A stretch of 64,000 bases of DNA, taken from positions 434,001 through 498,000 of the forward strand of contig DATJPT010000008.1 in assembly GCA_035506275.1 (NCBI GenBank), given 5' to 3'. The number at the start of each line of letters is the position of its first letter. Positions within the stretch are counted from its first letter, which is position 1. This DNA is from Bacteroidota bacterium. Its GTDB lineage: Bacteria; Bacteroidota; Ignavibacteria; UBA10030; UBA8401. Of the stretch, positions 31,548-41,901 are shown in pieces. Both the position numbers and the translations under genes were made by a program. The notes beneath the pieces were generated by a model, which saw nothing but the letters and a program-made list of their open reading frames with translations, was not told the DNA's origin and did no database searches.

Positions 31548-33620
31548 TTACACTGCGCGATAAATAAAGAAGAAAACCATGACTCCGACCAGCACGAACA
31601 CAATATACGTCTGCACTCTTCCCGTTTGAATTTTCCGGAGCATTAATCCAAACAACCCCATCAGGTACGCGATAAAATTTACGATGCCGTCGACGGCAAT
31701 GCTGTCGAACCTGCCGCTTGCGAACGATGCCCACCGTGTTACGGTCGCGGCTCCGTTCACAACGCCGTCGATCACTCTGCTGTCAAACCACGCCAGTACG
31801 CGCGATAATCCGATCGTGCCGGCGACGGCAGTGGCCTGGTAGAGCTCGTCAAAGTACCATTTGTTGACGAGGAAGACGTGCACCGGCGCGAACGCTTTTG
31901 CGATTGCGTCCGCGTTGATCTTTTTCCAATAATACGTGGCGAAGGCAAGAAGAATTCCAAGTCCGGCCATCGTCAGGGACAAGTACATCGCTGTCAGGTG
32001 TATTTCGTGGAGCGCTTCCTCGAACATTTGCGACGACGCGGCCGCAACGGCATTCGGGACGACGCTCATCGGGCGTTCGACGGCGTGGAAGAACCACCCG
32101 CTCGACGCTCCGAACGGATTGAAGCTATAGAAAGCAAAGAAGGACAGGCACGCGAGAACAATGAGAGGAATCGTCATCGGTTTCGGCGATTCCTGGAGAT
32201 GTTCGAACCGCGCCGGATCTTTGTGCTCACCCAGGAAGGTGAGGATGACCAGACGGAACATATAAAACGCGGTCAGTCCTGCAACCAAAAATCCTATAAT
32301 CGGAATAAGCATCCGGCCGGTCAACGTTCCAAAGGCAAGGGACCCTGCCAGGATCTCGTCCTTGCTCAAAAAGCCGGACGTCAGCGGCACGCCGGAGATC
32401 GCCAGCGTGAACATCACGAATGCCCAGAATGTCACCGGCATCTTCCTTTTCAATCCCCCCATGTTCCGAATATCCTGGGCGTCCGTTTCATGGTCGTGTT
32501 GATGGTGAAGCGCATTGTGCATCGCATGGATCACCGAGCCCGAACCTAAGAATAATCCGGCTTTGAATGCGGCGTGAGTGACCAGATGGAAAAATCCGGC
32601 GGTATATGCTCCCACTCCCAAACCCATCACCATATACCCTAGCTGGCTCACGGTCGAATAGGCGAGCACTTTTTTGATGTCGTTTTGTGCGATCGCGATC
32701 GTCGCCGCGATGAACGCGGTGATCGCGCCGATGTATGCGATGAAAACAAGCGCATCCGCGGTCATCATCGGAAATGCGCGGGCGATCAGATAGACGCCGG
32801 CCGCAACCATCGTGGCCGCATGGATCAACGCGCTGACGGGCGTGGGACCTTCCATCGCATCGGGAAGCCACACGTGCAGAGGAAATTGCGCCGATTTGCC
32901 CACAGCTCCGCAGAAGATAAGGATGCCGGCGGCAGTGAGCCACGGATTGCTGTCGAACGGGATATGCCCGTTCGCGATCGCAGAGAAGATCCCCTCGAAG
33001 GTCAGGGTGTGGAAATTCGCCCATAAAATGTTGATGCCGATAAACATGCCAACGTCGCCCACGCGGTTGACGATAAACGCTTTCATCGAAGCGTCCGAGG
33101 CAGACTTCTTTTCGTACCAATGACCGATCAAGAGATACGAACTGATGCCGACAAGCTCCCAGAACACGTACATCATGAAAAAGTTGTTCGTGATGACGAT
33201 GCCGAGCATCGAGAAGGAGAAAAATCCGAGATAGGCGAAATACCGCGAGTAGCGGATATCGCCGGTCATATATTCGGTCGAGAAAAGGTGGACCAAAAAG
33301 CTGATGAGCGTGACCACGACCAGCATGACCGCCGTGACGTTGTCGATCATGATGCCAAGGTCGAGCTTGAGCTCCCCGAGGCCGGCGACCGTTCTGAAAT
33401 CGACCCAGGTAAAAGTGAAGTTCAGCAGTTCATCGTGGAACAAGATCAGCTTTGCAAGAAGAATTCCGAGCGATGTGAGCAGAGCAAGTCCGAGAATGGA
33501 CGTCGCTATCACATCGCCCTGCCGCGGAAGCTTCTTTCCGAAGAAGATCAGGATCAAAAAGCTGAGCAACGGCAAGAGGAGGATCGCGGTTGCAAGCTGA
33601 AGAAGTAATTCTTGTGTCAT
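31548..33620 (-). CDS. nuoL: NADH-quinone oxidoreductase subunit L
   Basis: The distal antiporter-like subunit with the long lateral helix. It has 690 residues from ATG at 33620; a GTG two codons upstream is possible. The conserved MYVFWELVGISSYLLIGHWYEK segment carries the Glu of helix 5, followed by QFPLHVWLPDAMEGPTPVSALIHAATMVAAGVYLIAR and KKVLAYSTVSQLGYM, with hydrophobic helices to the end (VFVLVGVMVFFFIYRAV). The length and the C-terminal amphipathic region are normal for NuoL. It precedes nuoM and follows nuoK. Confidence 0.98.
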   Translation of the reverse strand: MTQELLLQLATAILLLPLLSFLILIFFGKKLPRQGDVIATSILGLALLTSLGILLAKLILFHDELLNFTFTWVDFRTVAGLGELKLDLGIMIDNVTAVMLVVVTLISFLVHLFSTEYMTGDIRYSRYFAYLGFFSFSMLGIVITNNFFMMYVFWELVGISSYLLIGHWYEKKSASDASMKAFIVNRVGDVGMFIGINILWANFHTLTFEGIFSAIANGHIPFDSNPWLTAAGILIFCGAVGKSAQFPLHVWLPDAMEGPTPVSALIHAATMVAAGVYLIARAFPMMTADALVFIAYIGAITAFIAATIAIAQNDIKKVLAYSTVSQLGYMVMGLGVGAYTAGFFHLVTHAAFKAGLFLGSGSVIHAMHNALHHQHDHETDAQDIRNMGGLKRKMPVTFWAFVMFTLAISGVPLTSGFLSKDEILAGSLAFGTLTGRMLIPIIGFLVAGLTAFYMFRLVILTFLGEHKDPARFEHLQESPKPMTIPLIVLACLSFFAFYSFNPFGASSGWFFHAVERPMSVVPNAVAAASSQMFEEALHEIHLTAMYLSLTMAGLGILLAFATYYWKKINADAIAKAFAPVHVFLVNKWYFDELYQATAVAGTIGLSRVLAWFDSRVIDGVVNGAATVTRWASFASGRFDSIAVDGIVNFIAYLMGLFGLMLRKIQTGRVQTYIVFVLVGVMVFFFIYRAV

Positions 33621-33648
33621 AATCACGATAGTAAAAATTACAAAAGCG

Positions 33649-33963
33649 TCATTCTCTCATGGTATCGACTTCGTCCACATTCACCGTGTTGAACTGCTGA
33701 TAAATGTTCAGGACGATCGCCAGCGCAACGGCCGCTTCGCACGCCGCGAGGATGATCACGAAGATCGACGCCATCTGTCCGTCCAGGTTGACCGTACCGT
33801 AACGTCCGAACGCGATGAAATTGATATTGGCCGAGTTCAGGATCAATTCGATTCCCATCAACACCATAATCGCGTTGCGGCGCGTGATGACGGCATAGAC
33901 GCCAAGCGAGAACAGGACGGCGCTGATGAAGAGGAAATGGATAAGCGAAACGTGAATGGGCAT
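33649..33963 (-). CDS. nuoK: NADH-quinone oxidoreductase subunit K
   Basis: A small three-helix membrane subunit of complex I (104 residues) that lines the proton path. The GIELILNSANINFIAFGRY segment holds the conserved Glu of helix 2, and VIILAACEAAVALAIVLNIYQ the Glu of helix 3. The ATG at 33963 follows a 62-base gap containing a heptamer repeat array after nuoJ. Confidence 0.98.
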   Translation of the reverse strand: MPIHVSLIHFLFISAVLFSLGVYAVITRRNAIMVLMGIELILNSANINFIAFGRYGTVNLDGQMASIFVIILAACEAAVALAIVLNIYQQFNTVNVDEVDTMRE

Positions 33964-33965
33964 GG

Positions 33966-33998
33966 TGTTCAGTTGTCAGTAAACAGTGATCAGTATTC
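33966..33998 (-). repeat. Tandem heptamer array, ACTGNNN type, in the nuoJ-nuoK gap
   Basis: On the minus strand four 7-base units follow each other: ACTGATC, ACTGTTT, ACTGACA, ACTGAAC. The first four bases are invariant and the period is exact. It fills much of the 62-base gap between the nuoJ stop and the nuoK start. Two further heptamer arrays of other sequence occur at 36296-36323 and 43541-43575. Confidence 0.8.
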
Positions 33999-34025
33999 GG
34001 ACATCCGCTAACATGTCTCGGCAGT

Positions 34026-34559
34026 TCAGCTTTGCTTCTTTCGTTCGCGGCGGGCGATCATCGCAGCGCCGAGCATGGCCACGAGCAAGACAACCGAAGC
34101 GACCTCGAACGGTAGCAGATACGATGTCATCAGCGCTTTTCCGATCCCGACGGAGGTTGTCGGAGGCACGTCGGCGCTCGCCGCGGATTGAACCGGCCAA
34201 TCGGTAATCCAAAAAATTCCGCACAGCGTTCCGACAAGCACCGCCGCGAGGATCGAAGCCGGCAACACCCGGAGCGTTCCCGTTTTCATCTCCACCCCGA
34301 TGACTTTGGTCGTCAACATGACGCCGAAGAGGATCAGGACGAGGATGCCGCCGACGTACACGAGCACCTGCGTTACGGCGATGAAGTCGGCGTTCAGCAT
34401 CACGTAGAGCCCGGCAACGCCGAAAAAGGTAAACATCAACGAAAACGCGGAGTGGACAATATTCTTTGAGAATGCAACAATTGCGGCGGAGACAATCGTG
34501 ATAAGGGCAAAGAAGTAAAAGACAATATCAAAAAGCGTGAGCGACGAGAGCTGATCCAT
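34026..34559 (-). CDS. nuoJ: NADH-quinone oxidoreductase subunit J
   Basis: A membrane subunit of complex I with five helices, 177 residues. The conserved FSLMFTFFGVAGLYVMLNADFIAVTQVLVYVGGILVLILFGVML region includes the pi-bulge helix and is diagnostic. Its ATG follows the nuoI stop by only 2 bases, so translation is probably coupled. The C-terminal ends in a short basic tail (RRERKKQS). Confidence 0.98.
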   Translation of the reverse strand: MDQLSSLTLFDIVFYFFALITIVSAAIVAFSKNIVHSAFSLMFTFFGVAGLYVMLNADFIAVTQVLVYVGGILVLILFGVMLTTKVIGVEMKTGTLRVLPASILAAVLVGTLCGIFWITDWPVQSAASADVPPTTSVGIGKALMTSYLLPFEVASVVLLVAMLGAAMIARRERKKQS

Positions 34560-34561
34560 GC

Positions 34562-35182
34562 TTATTCTGGTTTTGGCTGTGAACCTTCAGGCTGCGGAGC
34601 GGGAGCAGAAGTTTGCGCGGCTGCCTTCGCATCGGCCGCGGCTTTCGCAGCGGCAGCAGCGGCGGCCTTCTTCGCCGCAGCTTCCTCTTCCATTTTTTTC
34701 GCTTTTGCTCTCGCAGTTTCAACTTCAGCGGGTGTCATGGTGCTGAAGCTGTAGATCAAATTATGCCGGTCGAATTCCGAAAATTCATACACGTCGGTCA
34801 TCTTAATGCATTCGGTGGGACAGGGATAAACGCACAGACCGCAGTAACAGCACTTTGCAATGTCGATGTCGAAGACAGGAACATGCAGACGTTTCTTCTG
34901 ACCGGTGGATGTCGTACCGAGGTTGTCTTCCGGGGTGGACTTTATCGTTTCGATGGAAATGCAATCGACGGGGCATGCCATCGAACACTGGTCGCAACCG
35001 ATGCAGTCATCCATGTTGACGTACAGTCTGTTGCGAGCCCTTTCCGGCAGTTTCATCTTCACGGTCGGGTACTGGATCGTCACGGCTTTGGTGAAGAGAT
35101 GCTTGAACGTGATCCGCATCCCGACGGTGGCGGTTTTGAGGCCTCTATAAATATCGTCAAAATATTCTACAACAGGGTTCAT
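34562..35182 (-). CDS. nuoI: NADH-quinone oxidoreductase subunit I with extended Ala/Lys-rich tail
   Basis: A peripheral-arm subunit that carries two [4Fe-4S] clusters (N6a and N6b). The ligands are visible: C60-x2-C63-x2-C66-x3-C70 and C111-x2-C114-x2-C117-x3-C121, the latter reading CCYCGLCVYPCPTEC. The 206-residue length is longer than the family core. The last 50 or so residues (from about 157) are a low-complexity tail of Ala, Lys and Glu (AKAKKMEEEAAAKK then A-rich) ending in Pro and Gln. This tail has no known role in NuoI and may be a flexible assembly or interaction element. It follows nuoH by 15 bases. Confidence 0.97.
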   Translation of the reverse strand: MNPVVEYFDDIYRGLKTATVGMRITFKHLFTKAVTIQYPTVKMKLPERARNRLYVNMDDCIGCDQCSMACPVDCISIETIKSTPEDNLGTTSTGQKKRLHVPVFDIDIAKCCYCGLCVYPCPTECIKMTDVYEFSEFDRHNLIYSFSTMTPAEVETARAKAKKMEEEAAAKKAAAAAAAKAAADAKAAAQTSAPAPQPEGSQPKPE

Positions 35183-35197
35183 GCCTTCCTCTGCATT

Positions 35198-36244
35198 TTA
35201 CCACACCAGCACAAGGCCGAGCGCCAGCACACAGGCAAAAGCGAACGGCGTCAATACTTTCCAGGACATATACATCAATTGGTCAACGCGAAGACGCGGA
35301 AGCGTCCAGCGAAGCCAGATATTCAGGCAGACGAACAACATCCCTTTCGTAATAAACCAGAAGGCGCTCCAGAACGGACCGGTCATCAGAGATGCGAACG
35401 GACTCGCCCATCCGCCGAAAAAGAGGACCGTCGCAACGGCTGACACCGCGAAAAGGTTCGCATATTCTGCCAGATAAAAGATCGCGAACTTCATTCCGCT
35501 GTATTCGGTGTTGTATCCCTGCACAAGCTCAGACTCGGCTTCGGGTATATCGAACGGCGTCCGGTTCACTTCCGCCATCGATGAAATGTAATAGACCAGA
35601 AAGAGAATCAGCATCAGCGGAACAACGATAAGCTTTTTCATCAACGGAAGTGTGCCTCCCAAGATCATCCAGTGGGTGATCCCTCCCGTCTGGAGCGAGC
35701 TTAACTCCTGCAGGCTCATCGTTCCGGCCAGCATCACCACACCGAGGATCGCGAACGCCGAAGGGATCTCGTAGCTGACGATCTGCGCTGCAGAACGGAG
35801 GGCGCCGAACAGAGACCACTTGTTGTTGGAAGCCCATCCCGCCATCAGCAATCCGACGACGACGAGCGACGAGATCGCAACGATGTAGAAGATCCCTATG
35901 TTGATGTTGCTGCCGATGAAGGCAGAGCTGAACGGCAACGCGGCGAACGCGGCATACGTTCCGATAAAAACGATATACGGAGCGAGAATGAAAAGAAATT
36001 TATCCGCCGCCGCGGGAACCGTATCCTCCTTCTGGAGAAGCTTGAGCATATCAGCGATCGGCTGGAGCGTGCCGTGCCAGCCGGTGCGCATGTAGGCAAC
36101 GCGGTCCTGCATGTGCGCCGCGATCTTCATTTCCAGGTAAATGACAACCAGCGCGTACGGCAGAATGAACAAGAGCGGAATCGCCGCCATGATCACATGC
36201 ACGAGAAGCGGCTCCCCGATCAACGATGTAAGAAACTGTTCCAT
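35198..36244 (-). CDS. nuoH: NADH-quinone oxidoreductase subunit H
   Basis: A membrane subunit next to the quinone tunnel, with eight helices and 348 residues. The quinone-site loops are recognisable: [26 protein letters not shown], and [38 protein letters not shown] with conserved acidic residues. The C-terminal [19 protein letters not shown] is also standard. Between nuoD and nuoH is an 80-base gap that contains a tandem heptamer array. Confidence 0.98.
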   Translation of the reverse strand: MEQFLTSLIGEPLLVHVIMAAIPLLFILPYALVVIYLEMKIAAHMQDRVAYMRTGWHGTLQPIADMLKLLQKEDTVPAAADKFLFILAPYIVFIGTYAAFAALPFSSAFIGSNINIGIFYIVAISSLVVVGLLMAGWASNNKWSLFGALRSAAQIVSYEIPSAFAILGVVMLAGTMSLQELSSLQTGGITHWMILGGTLPLMKKLIVVPLMLILFLVYYISSMAEVNRTPFDIPEAESELVQGYNTEYSGMKFAIFYLAEYANLFAVSAVATVLFFGGWASPFASLMTGPFWSAFWFITKGMLFVCLNIWLRWTLPRLRVDQLMYMSWKVLTPFAFACVLALGLVLVW

Positions 36245-36295
36245 TTAGTGGCTAGAGGTCGGGAGACAGAAGTCAGGATTCATTCCTTTCTTCCT

Positions 36296-36323
36296 GTTCA
36301 TTGTTAATTGTTGATTGTTCATT
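36296..36323 (+). repeat. Tandem heptamer array, GTTNATT type, in the nuoD-nuoH gap
   Basis: Four units on the plus strand: GTTCATT, GTTAATT, GTTGATT, GTTCATT, followed at once by GTCAAC. Only the fourth base varies. The array ends one base short of the nuoD stop codon (36325-36327). The strict period of 7 is shared with arrays at 33966-33998 and 43541-43575. Confidence 0.85.
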
Positions 36324-36324
36324 G

Positions 36325-37491
<1,167 letters not shown>

Positions 37492-37496
37492 GACGG

Positions 37497-37982
37497 TTAA
37501 TACGGGACCTTCATCCCATTATAGTATTCGGGCACCTGATAATCCTTCCGCAGCGGATGCCCCTCCCAGTCGTACGGTAGAAGGATACGCCGCAAATCCG
37601 GGTGGCCGGTAAAATTGATGCCGTACAGGTCGAACGCTTCGCGTTCATGCCAATTCGCAGTTTTCCAGATCGATTCAACCGATTGAACATTCGGCGCATC
37701 GACGGCGACCTCGACTTTGAGAGTGATCTTATGCCGTTTCGCCATCGAGAATAGTTGATAGACCACGGAAAGTTTTCCCTTAAGATCGACGCCGGAAAGG
37801 CATGAGAGGAAGTCGAACAAGCACTCCTCGTCGTCGCGGAGAAACTTGGCTATTTCAAGTATGTGATCGGGAGAAACTCTTATGGCGGGGTCAACGGGGT
37901 TGTCGAGCTTTGCTTCGATGCCTGCATCCGGTAATCCGGAAAATTTTGCTGAGAGTCTTTCTGCGATTTCCTGGGGAGTCAT
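37497..37982 (-). CDS. nuoC: NADH-quinone oxidoreductase subunit C
   Basis: The 30-kDa-type peripheral subunit that scaffolds NuoD, NuoB and NuoI. From ATG at 37982 it has 161 residues. A TTG four codons upstream with GAAGGA before it is an alternative. The family signature [40 protein letters not shown] is present near the C-terminus (about residues 105-150). It sits between nuoB (24 bases) and nuoD. Confidence 0.97.
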   Translation of the reverse strand: MTPQEIAERLSAKFSGLPDAGIEAKLDNPVDPAIRVSPDHILEIAKFLRDDEECLFDFLSCLSGVDLKGKLSVVYQLFSMAKRHKITLKVEVAVDAPNVQSVESIWKTANWHEREAFDLYGINFTGHPDLRRILLPYDWEGHPLRKDYQVPEYYNGMKVPY

Positions 37983-38006
37983 ACGCCTAAACAATCATCC
38001 TTCACG

Positions 38007-38501
38007 TCAAGCAATTTTTTTCTTCGCAAGGCTTTCGTTTCGTACTTTTTCCTGGAGCTTCATCAATCCTTCGATCAGCGCCTCGGGACGCGGCGGGCAC
38101 CCCGGCACGTAGACGTCCACCGGGATAACGCGGTCAACGCCTTTCAGCACGTGGTATCCATGCTCCCAGTAGGGTCCGCCGCAGTTCGAGCAGCTCCCCA
38201 TCGAGATCACGTACCGCGGCTCCGACATCTGGTCGTATAATCTCTTGATCCTCGACGCCATCTTCAACGTAACCGTTCCCGAAACGATCATCACGTCGCA
38301 CTGACGGGGCGTCGCGCGCGGGATGACGCCGAAGCGCATCATATCAAAATTCGAAGCGGAGGCAGCCATCATCTCGATGGCGCAGCACGCAAGACCGAAT
38401 TGCATTTGCCAGAGCGACGACAACCGGGCCCAGTTCAACAGATTGTCGAGCGAAGTGATGACGATGTTGCTGTTGTCGAATTGTTTATCGAGAAGTCCCA
38501 T
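38007..38501 (-). CDS. nuoB: NADH-quinone oxidoreductase subunit B
   Basis: Carries the terminal iron-sulfur cluster N2 that donates electrons to quinone. From ATG at 38501 it has 164 residues (GTG directly upstream is possible). The adjacent cysteines of the N2 motif are at 39-40 ([11 protein letters not shown]), with further ligands at Cys104 (MGSCSNCGG) and Cys135 ([11 protein letters not shown]). It follows nuoA by 9 bases. Confidence 0.98.
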   Translation of the reverse strand: MGLLDKQFDNSNIVITSLDNLLNWARLSSLWQMQFGLACCAIEMMAASASNFDMMRFGVIPRATPRQCDVMIVSGTVTLKMASRIKRLYDQMSEPRYVISMGSCSNCGGPYWEHGYHVLKGVDRVIPVDVYVPGCPPRPEALIEGLMKLQEKVRNESLAKKKIA

Positions 38502-38510
38502 CACGGTATC

Positions 38511-38954
38511 CTACGCTGCTGCATGTTCGTTCATTTCGGGAGCGTCATCAGAGACGACGCCGACTCCTTTGACGTACCTCGAAACTTTCGGCTCCGGCTT
38601 GTCCCAATCGAGATCCCCCTTCACCCACACGTACGCATATCCGACGATGAGGATGGCAAGAAAAACGACCATCTCGATGAAAGCAAACATGCCGAAGCTC
38701 TTAAAGACGAGCGCCCACGGAAAAAGGAAAACAACCTCGACATCGAAGACAAGAAAGATAAGCGCGACGACATAAAAGCGGATGTTGAATTTCACCCATG
38801 AGTTGCCGATCGGCTCTTCCCCGCATTCATACGTCGAAAGTTTTCCCGGATACGGGCGGCGGGGGCGAAGAAGCCACGCCCCGACGAAACCGCCTGCAGT
38901 AAAAACGGCTCCGATAAGGAGAAAGATCAGGATTCTTCCAAAGTCAGTCAACAT
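38511..38954 (-). CDS. nuoA: NADH-quinone oxidoreductase subunit A
   Basis: A three-helix membrane subunit whose loop contacts the quinone tunnel, 147 residues from ATG at 38954. A TTG three codons upstream is an alternative start. Signatures: [48 protein letters not shown] with conserved Cys and acidic residues. It is the first gene of the 11-gene operon; the 92 bases upstream of it, up to the TPR gene, show no convincing promoter. Confidence 0.98.
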   Translation of the reverse strand: MLTDFGRILIFLLIGAVFTAGGFVGAWLLRPRRPYPGKLSTYECGEEPIGNSWVKFNIRFYVVALIFLVFDVEVVFLFPWALVFKSFGMFAFIEMVVFLAILIVGYAYVWVKGDLDWDKPEPKVSRYVKGVGVVSDDAPEMNEHAAA

Positions 38955-39055
38955 AAGAGGCAACCACTCTCGGAGGTATAGTCAAGTTGAACAACGTCAA
39001 CGGGCAGCCCGAATATAAAAACCTATTCTCATTGTATCAAGTTCCGCGTACAGTG

Positions 39056-39748
39056 TCACGCACTTATCTCAGCGATATACCGTTCGACTTCCCGCGCCGC
39101 CGTTGATGTCGGGTAATCCTTCTTGACCTTCTTTAACAGTTCGACTGCACGGTCTTTATCGCCCGACCTTCCAAAATTACGCGCAGCGTTCACCAGGTTA
39201 TCCGCGGCATTGGGGTCGTCGGTGTTCTTCAAAGCAGCTTTTTCGTAATTTTCCGCCGCCTTTTTGAAATTCCCCTTCGCTTCGTAACATGCACCGATGC
39301 CGGCTATGGCCGAATTATCGACGAGGGAGTTTCCGCTTCCGCTGAAATCGCTGAAGTAGTCGAGGGCTTTATCATAGTTCTGCGTATTGTAGTACGCGTT
39401 GGCGAGATAGAATTTTGCGAGATTCCCGGATTTCGTGCTCCCATAATTATCCACGATCGACTGCAGCCCGTTGATGTTTCGCTCCGGTATTCCGTTGATG
39501 GCGATCTGGTACTGTCCGTTGTCGTAGAACGAATACACTTTGGCAAGGTCGGTGGTCGCCCGGTCGTTGTTTGCGCGAACATTATTCGAATAGAACCAGA
39601 GCGCGACCGCGATCACGGCGACAACGCCGGCCACCGTCGAGACCCTTCTGCGGTTTTCGTCGTACCAGACCTGTGCCTTGAAATACGTCGTGACGAGCGT
39701 ATCTTCCTTGATGACTTTCTTGGAAATTTTCTTCTGAGCGCGGAGCAT
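39056..39748 (-). CDS. TPR-repeat membrane protein (YfgM-like)
   Basis: A 230-residue protein with a short basic N-terminus, one hydrophobic segment at about residues 38-53 (VAGVVAVIAVALWFY) and four or more tetratricopeptide units (KFYLANAYYNTQNYDKALDYF, GIGACYEAKGNFKKAAENYEKA, AARNFGRSGDKDRAVELLKKV). The topology, one transmembrane segment then TPRs outside the cytoplasm, matches the YfgM-type family that works near the Sec translocon and periplasmic chaperones. No enzymatic domain is seen. It lies between nuoA and tRNA-Arg and may be an independent gene. Confidence 0.85.
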   Translation of the reverse strand: MLRAQKKISKKVIKEDTLVTTYFKAQVWYDENRRRVSTVAGVVAVIAVALWFYSNNVRANNDRATTDLAKVYSFYDNGQYQIAINGIPERNINGLQSIVDNYGSTKSGNLAKFYLANAYYNTQNYDKALDYFSDFSGSGNSLVDNSAIAGIGACYEAKGNFKKAAENYEKAALKNTDDPNAADNLVNAARNFGRSGDKDRAVELLKKVKKDYPTSTAAREVERYIAEISA

Positions 39749-39783
39749 ATGCTTAACGTAGGTTGTAGTGATTGAGTTGCTAG

Positions 39784-39857
39784 TACGCTCGTCGGGAGTC
39801 GAACCCGAAACCTTCAGCTTCGGAGGCTGACGCTCTATCCAGTTGAGCTACGAGCGC
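39784..39857 (-). tRNA. tRNA-Arg (anticodon CCG)
   Basis: The 74-base minus-strand sequence folds as a cloverleaf: acceptor GCGCTCG paired with CGAGCGT (one G-U at the end), a D arm AGCTCAACTGGATAGAGC, anticodon stem TCAGC/GCTGA around the loop CTCCGAA, and the T-arm GGGTTCGACTCC. Anticodon CCG reads the Arg codon CGG. The 3' CCA is not encoded. Confidence 0.95.
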
Positions 39858-40154
39858 GTTTCAGTTTCTATACTCTGCTCCCAGCGAAATCCCGCAGCTT
39901 CATTGCGGGGTGGGGCGAGGAGCCCCGCTGCCAAGCTTCTGTCTTGATCACGCGAATTCCCGCGTCTTGATCCGAATGTCTCACTTCGTGAACGGTGGAA
40001 TTGAGCTGCGACCAACGCCATCCCAAGTGCATGGACGAACTTAACAGGTAAAATGTAGCAAAGAATCGCTGGAATTGCAAGGAGATTTATGAACTTTGCC
40101 TGCGAAAAATACAAAGATCGCCGGCCGACTCCTCTACGATCTTTGGATAATCGC
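39858..40154. other. Intergenic region with paired hairpins, no supported gene
   Basis: Just under 300 bases between tRNA-Arg and the epimerase gene. It contains two neighbouring stem-loops: CCCGCA/TGCGGG at about 39893-39911, and GGGGC/GCCCC within about 39914-39931. A direct repeat GTCTTGATC at about 39942 and 39966 flanks CGCG-AATTCC-CGCG. Short frames here look non-coding. The hairpins could be a terminator or a decayed repeat element. Confidence 0.5.
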
Positions 40155-41291
40155 TTAAATCTTCGTGACCCCGATCCCGGGCCTGTCGTTAAGGGTCACT
40201 TTTCCGTTCACAACTTTCATTCCGTCGAATACATCGTTTCGGATGAGGAGCGCTCCATCCAAGTCTGCCCAGTCGGCCATCGGTGAAAGATGCGAAGCCG
40301 CCGAAACCGCACACGACGTTTCCGTCATGCAGCCGATCATCAATTTCATTCCGAGCGAACGCGCGAGGAGGATCATCTTGTGAGCTTCCCGCATCCCCGT
40401 CGACTTCATCAATTTGACGTTGATGCCTGAATACGCGCCGTGTGCCCTTTGTACATTTTCCAGCCGTTGAACGGCTTCGTCCCCCATGATCGGCAGCGGA
40501 CTCCGCTCCGTCAGCCACGCGTGTTCATCAAACCAGTCCCGCGGCATCGGTTGCTCGACAAACACCACTCCCTTTTCGTTGAGCCAATGGACCATATCAA
40601 GAGCAAACTGCTTGTCCTTCCATCCTTCGTTGACGTCGACACAGAGCGGCTTGTCGGTCACGGAACGTATCGTCTCGATCATTTCTTTGTCGGAGTCGCG
40701 TCCGAGTTTCACTTTGAGGATCTTGAACTCTTCCGCCTCCTTCACTTTTTGACGGACAACGTCCGGCGAATCGATGCCGATCGTAAACGACGTATTCGGC
40801 GTCTTCTCCTTCGGAAAACCCCAGATATTGTACCACGGCTGATTCATGATCTTCCCGACGAGGTCATGGAGCGCAATATCCACCGAGGCTTTCGCGGCCG
40901 GGTTTCCGAGAGCGATCGCATCGACGCCGGTCAATATCGTTTCGAGCTCAAATGGATTCTCGTATTTGCCGAGATCGATCTTCGAGAGAAAGGAAGTTGC
41001 GCTTGCGTGCGATTCCCCGAGGTACGGTGGCATCGACGCTTCTCCGTATCCGGTGAAGTTGCCGAATTGAATTTGCGTCAAGACAATGGGGGTTGTCGAT
41101 CGGGAGTTGGATGAGAGAGTGAAAACGTGCTTCAGTTCGAGGGTATACGGCGTGAAGGACAGCGAGAGTCGGGCCGATGCGGTCCCGCTGAGATACGCCG
41201 CCGCGAGCGCATCGGGAGAGCGGCCGGCGAGGAGCGATGTTCCGGCGGCAATCGCCGACGTTTTCATGAAATCTCTGCGGGTCGGAGACAA
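40155..41291 (-). CDS. Dipeptide epimerase (L-Ala-D/L-Glu epimerase type) with Tat signal
   Basis: An enolase-superfamily enzyme, 378 residues, that epimerises the second residue of dipeptides such as L-Ala-D-Glu from murein. Catalytic set: Lys193 and Lys195 (ILKVKLG), metal ligands Asp219 (CVDVNEGW), Glu246 (FVEQPMP) and Asp271 (MGDEAV), and Lys293 or Lys296 (NVKLMKSTG). The start is TTG at 41291 with GAGGA upstream; it is needed to include the twin-arginine motif RRDFMK at residues 5-10, and a hydrophobic stretch follows. Export is unusual for this family, which is normally cytosolic. It may process wall peptides in the periplasm. Confidence 0.9.
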   Translation of the reverse strand: MSPTRRDFMKTSAIAAGTSLLAGRSPDALAAAYLSGTASARLSLSFTPYTLELKHVFTLSSNSRSTTPIVLTQIQFGNFTGYGEASMPPYLGESHASATSFLSKIDLGKYENPFELETILTGVDAIALGNPAAKASVDIALHDLVGKIMNQPWYNIWGFPKEKTPNTSFTIGIDSPDVVRQKVKEAEEFKILKVKLGRDSDKEMIETIRSVTDKPLCVDVNEGWKDKQFALDMVHWLNEKGVVFVEQPMPRDWFDEHAWLTERSPLPIMGDEAVQRLENVQRAHGAYSGINVKLMKSTGMREAHKMILLARSLGMKLMIGCMTETSCAVSAASHLSPMADWADLDGALLIRNDVFDGMKVVNGKVTLNDRPGIGVTKI

Positions 41292-41330
41292 AAAATCCTC
41301 AGTCGTTTCTAAAAATTCCCCCCGCGAACG

Positions 41331-41885
41331 TCATACTCGCTCGTCCACAAAATCGCGTTCATCCGACCGAACGACGAGCACCGGACACGGGGCCTTGCGG
41401 ACGATTTTTTCCGCCGTGCTTCCGAACAGGACATGCTCAACGCCCGTGTGTCCGTGCGTCGCGACAATGATGAGCTCGACCTTTTCGTCTTTCGCAAACG
41501 ACACCACTTCGACGAACGGCAGCCCGACCTTGACGAATGCTTCGGCGGGAACAGCGCCCTTGATCTCATGGGTGATCAGTTCGTGAAGTTCTTGCTCCCC
41601 TTTTGTCCGCAGTTCGTTCTCGACGTTCGGCATTCCGATCTGGCCGAAACTGAAATCTGCAGGATAGATCGTCGGCTCTACGACATACAACAGATAGATC
41701 GTCGCCTTGAACTGGCGCGCGAACGGGATGGCATAATGAAGCGCCTTTTTTGAATAATCGGAAAAGTCGATCGGAACGAGGATCTTACGGAGCTCAATGG
41801 GCGAAGGGGGCGATGCCGGTTTCTTCGTGCGGGCCGGCGTTCTTTTCGGCTGAACATTTTTCTTGCGCGCAATTTTCTTTTTCAT
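41331..41885 (-). CDS. Universal stress protein (UspA family)
   Basis: 184 residues. A basic N-terminal extension of about 30 residues (KKKIARKKN, then PARTKKPASPP) precedes the Usp fold starting ELRKILVPIDFSDYSKKALHYA. The ATP-binding signature G-x2-G-x9-G-[ST] is present in THGHTGVEHVLFGSTAEKIVRKAPCPVLVV near the C-terminus, so it is probably an ATP-binding type. The extension may bind nucleic acid or acidic partners. It follows the cyclic-nucleotide-binding gene by 16 bases, suggesting a stress-response pair. Confidence 0.93.
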   Translation of the reverse strand: MKKKIARKKNVQPKRTPARTKKPASPPSPIELRKILVPIDFSDYSKKALHYAIPFARQFKATIYLLYVVEPTIYPADFSFGQIGMPNVENELRTKGEQELHELITHEIKGAVPAEAFVKVGLPFVEVVSFAKDEKVELIIVATHGHTGVEHVLFGSTAEKIVRKAPCPVLVVRSDERDFVDERV

Positions 41886-41901
41886 GTCGGCCTCCGGATC
41901 G

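Noticed and set aside
39848-40114. Short frame (88 codons) with a hydrophobic start after tRNA-Arg
   Set aside because: It overlaps the tRNA and the two hairpins; no conserved domain and composition unlike neighbouring genes.
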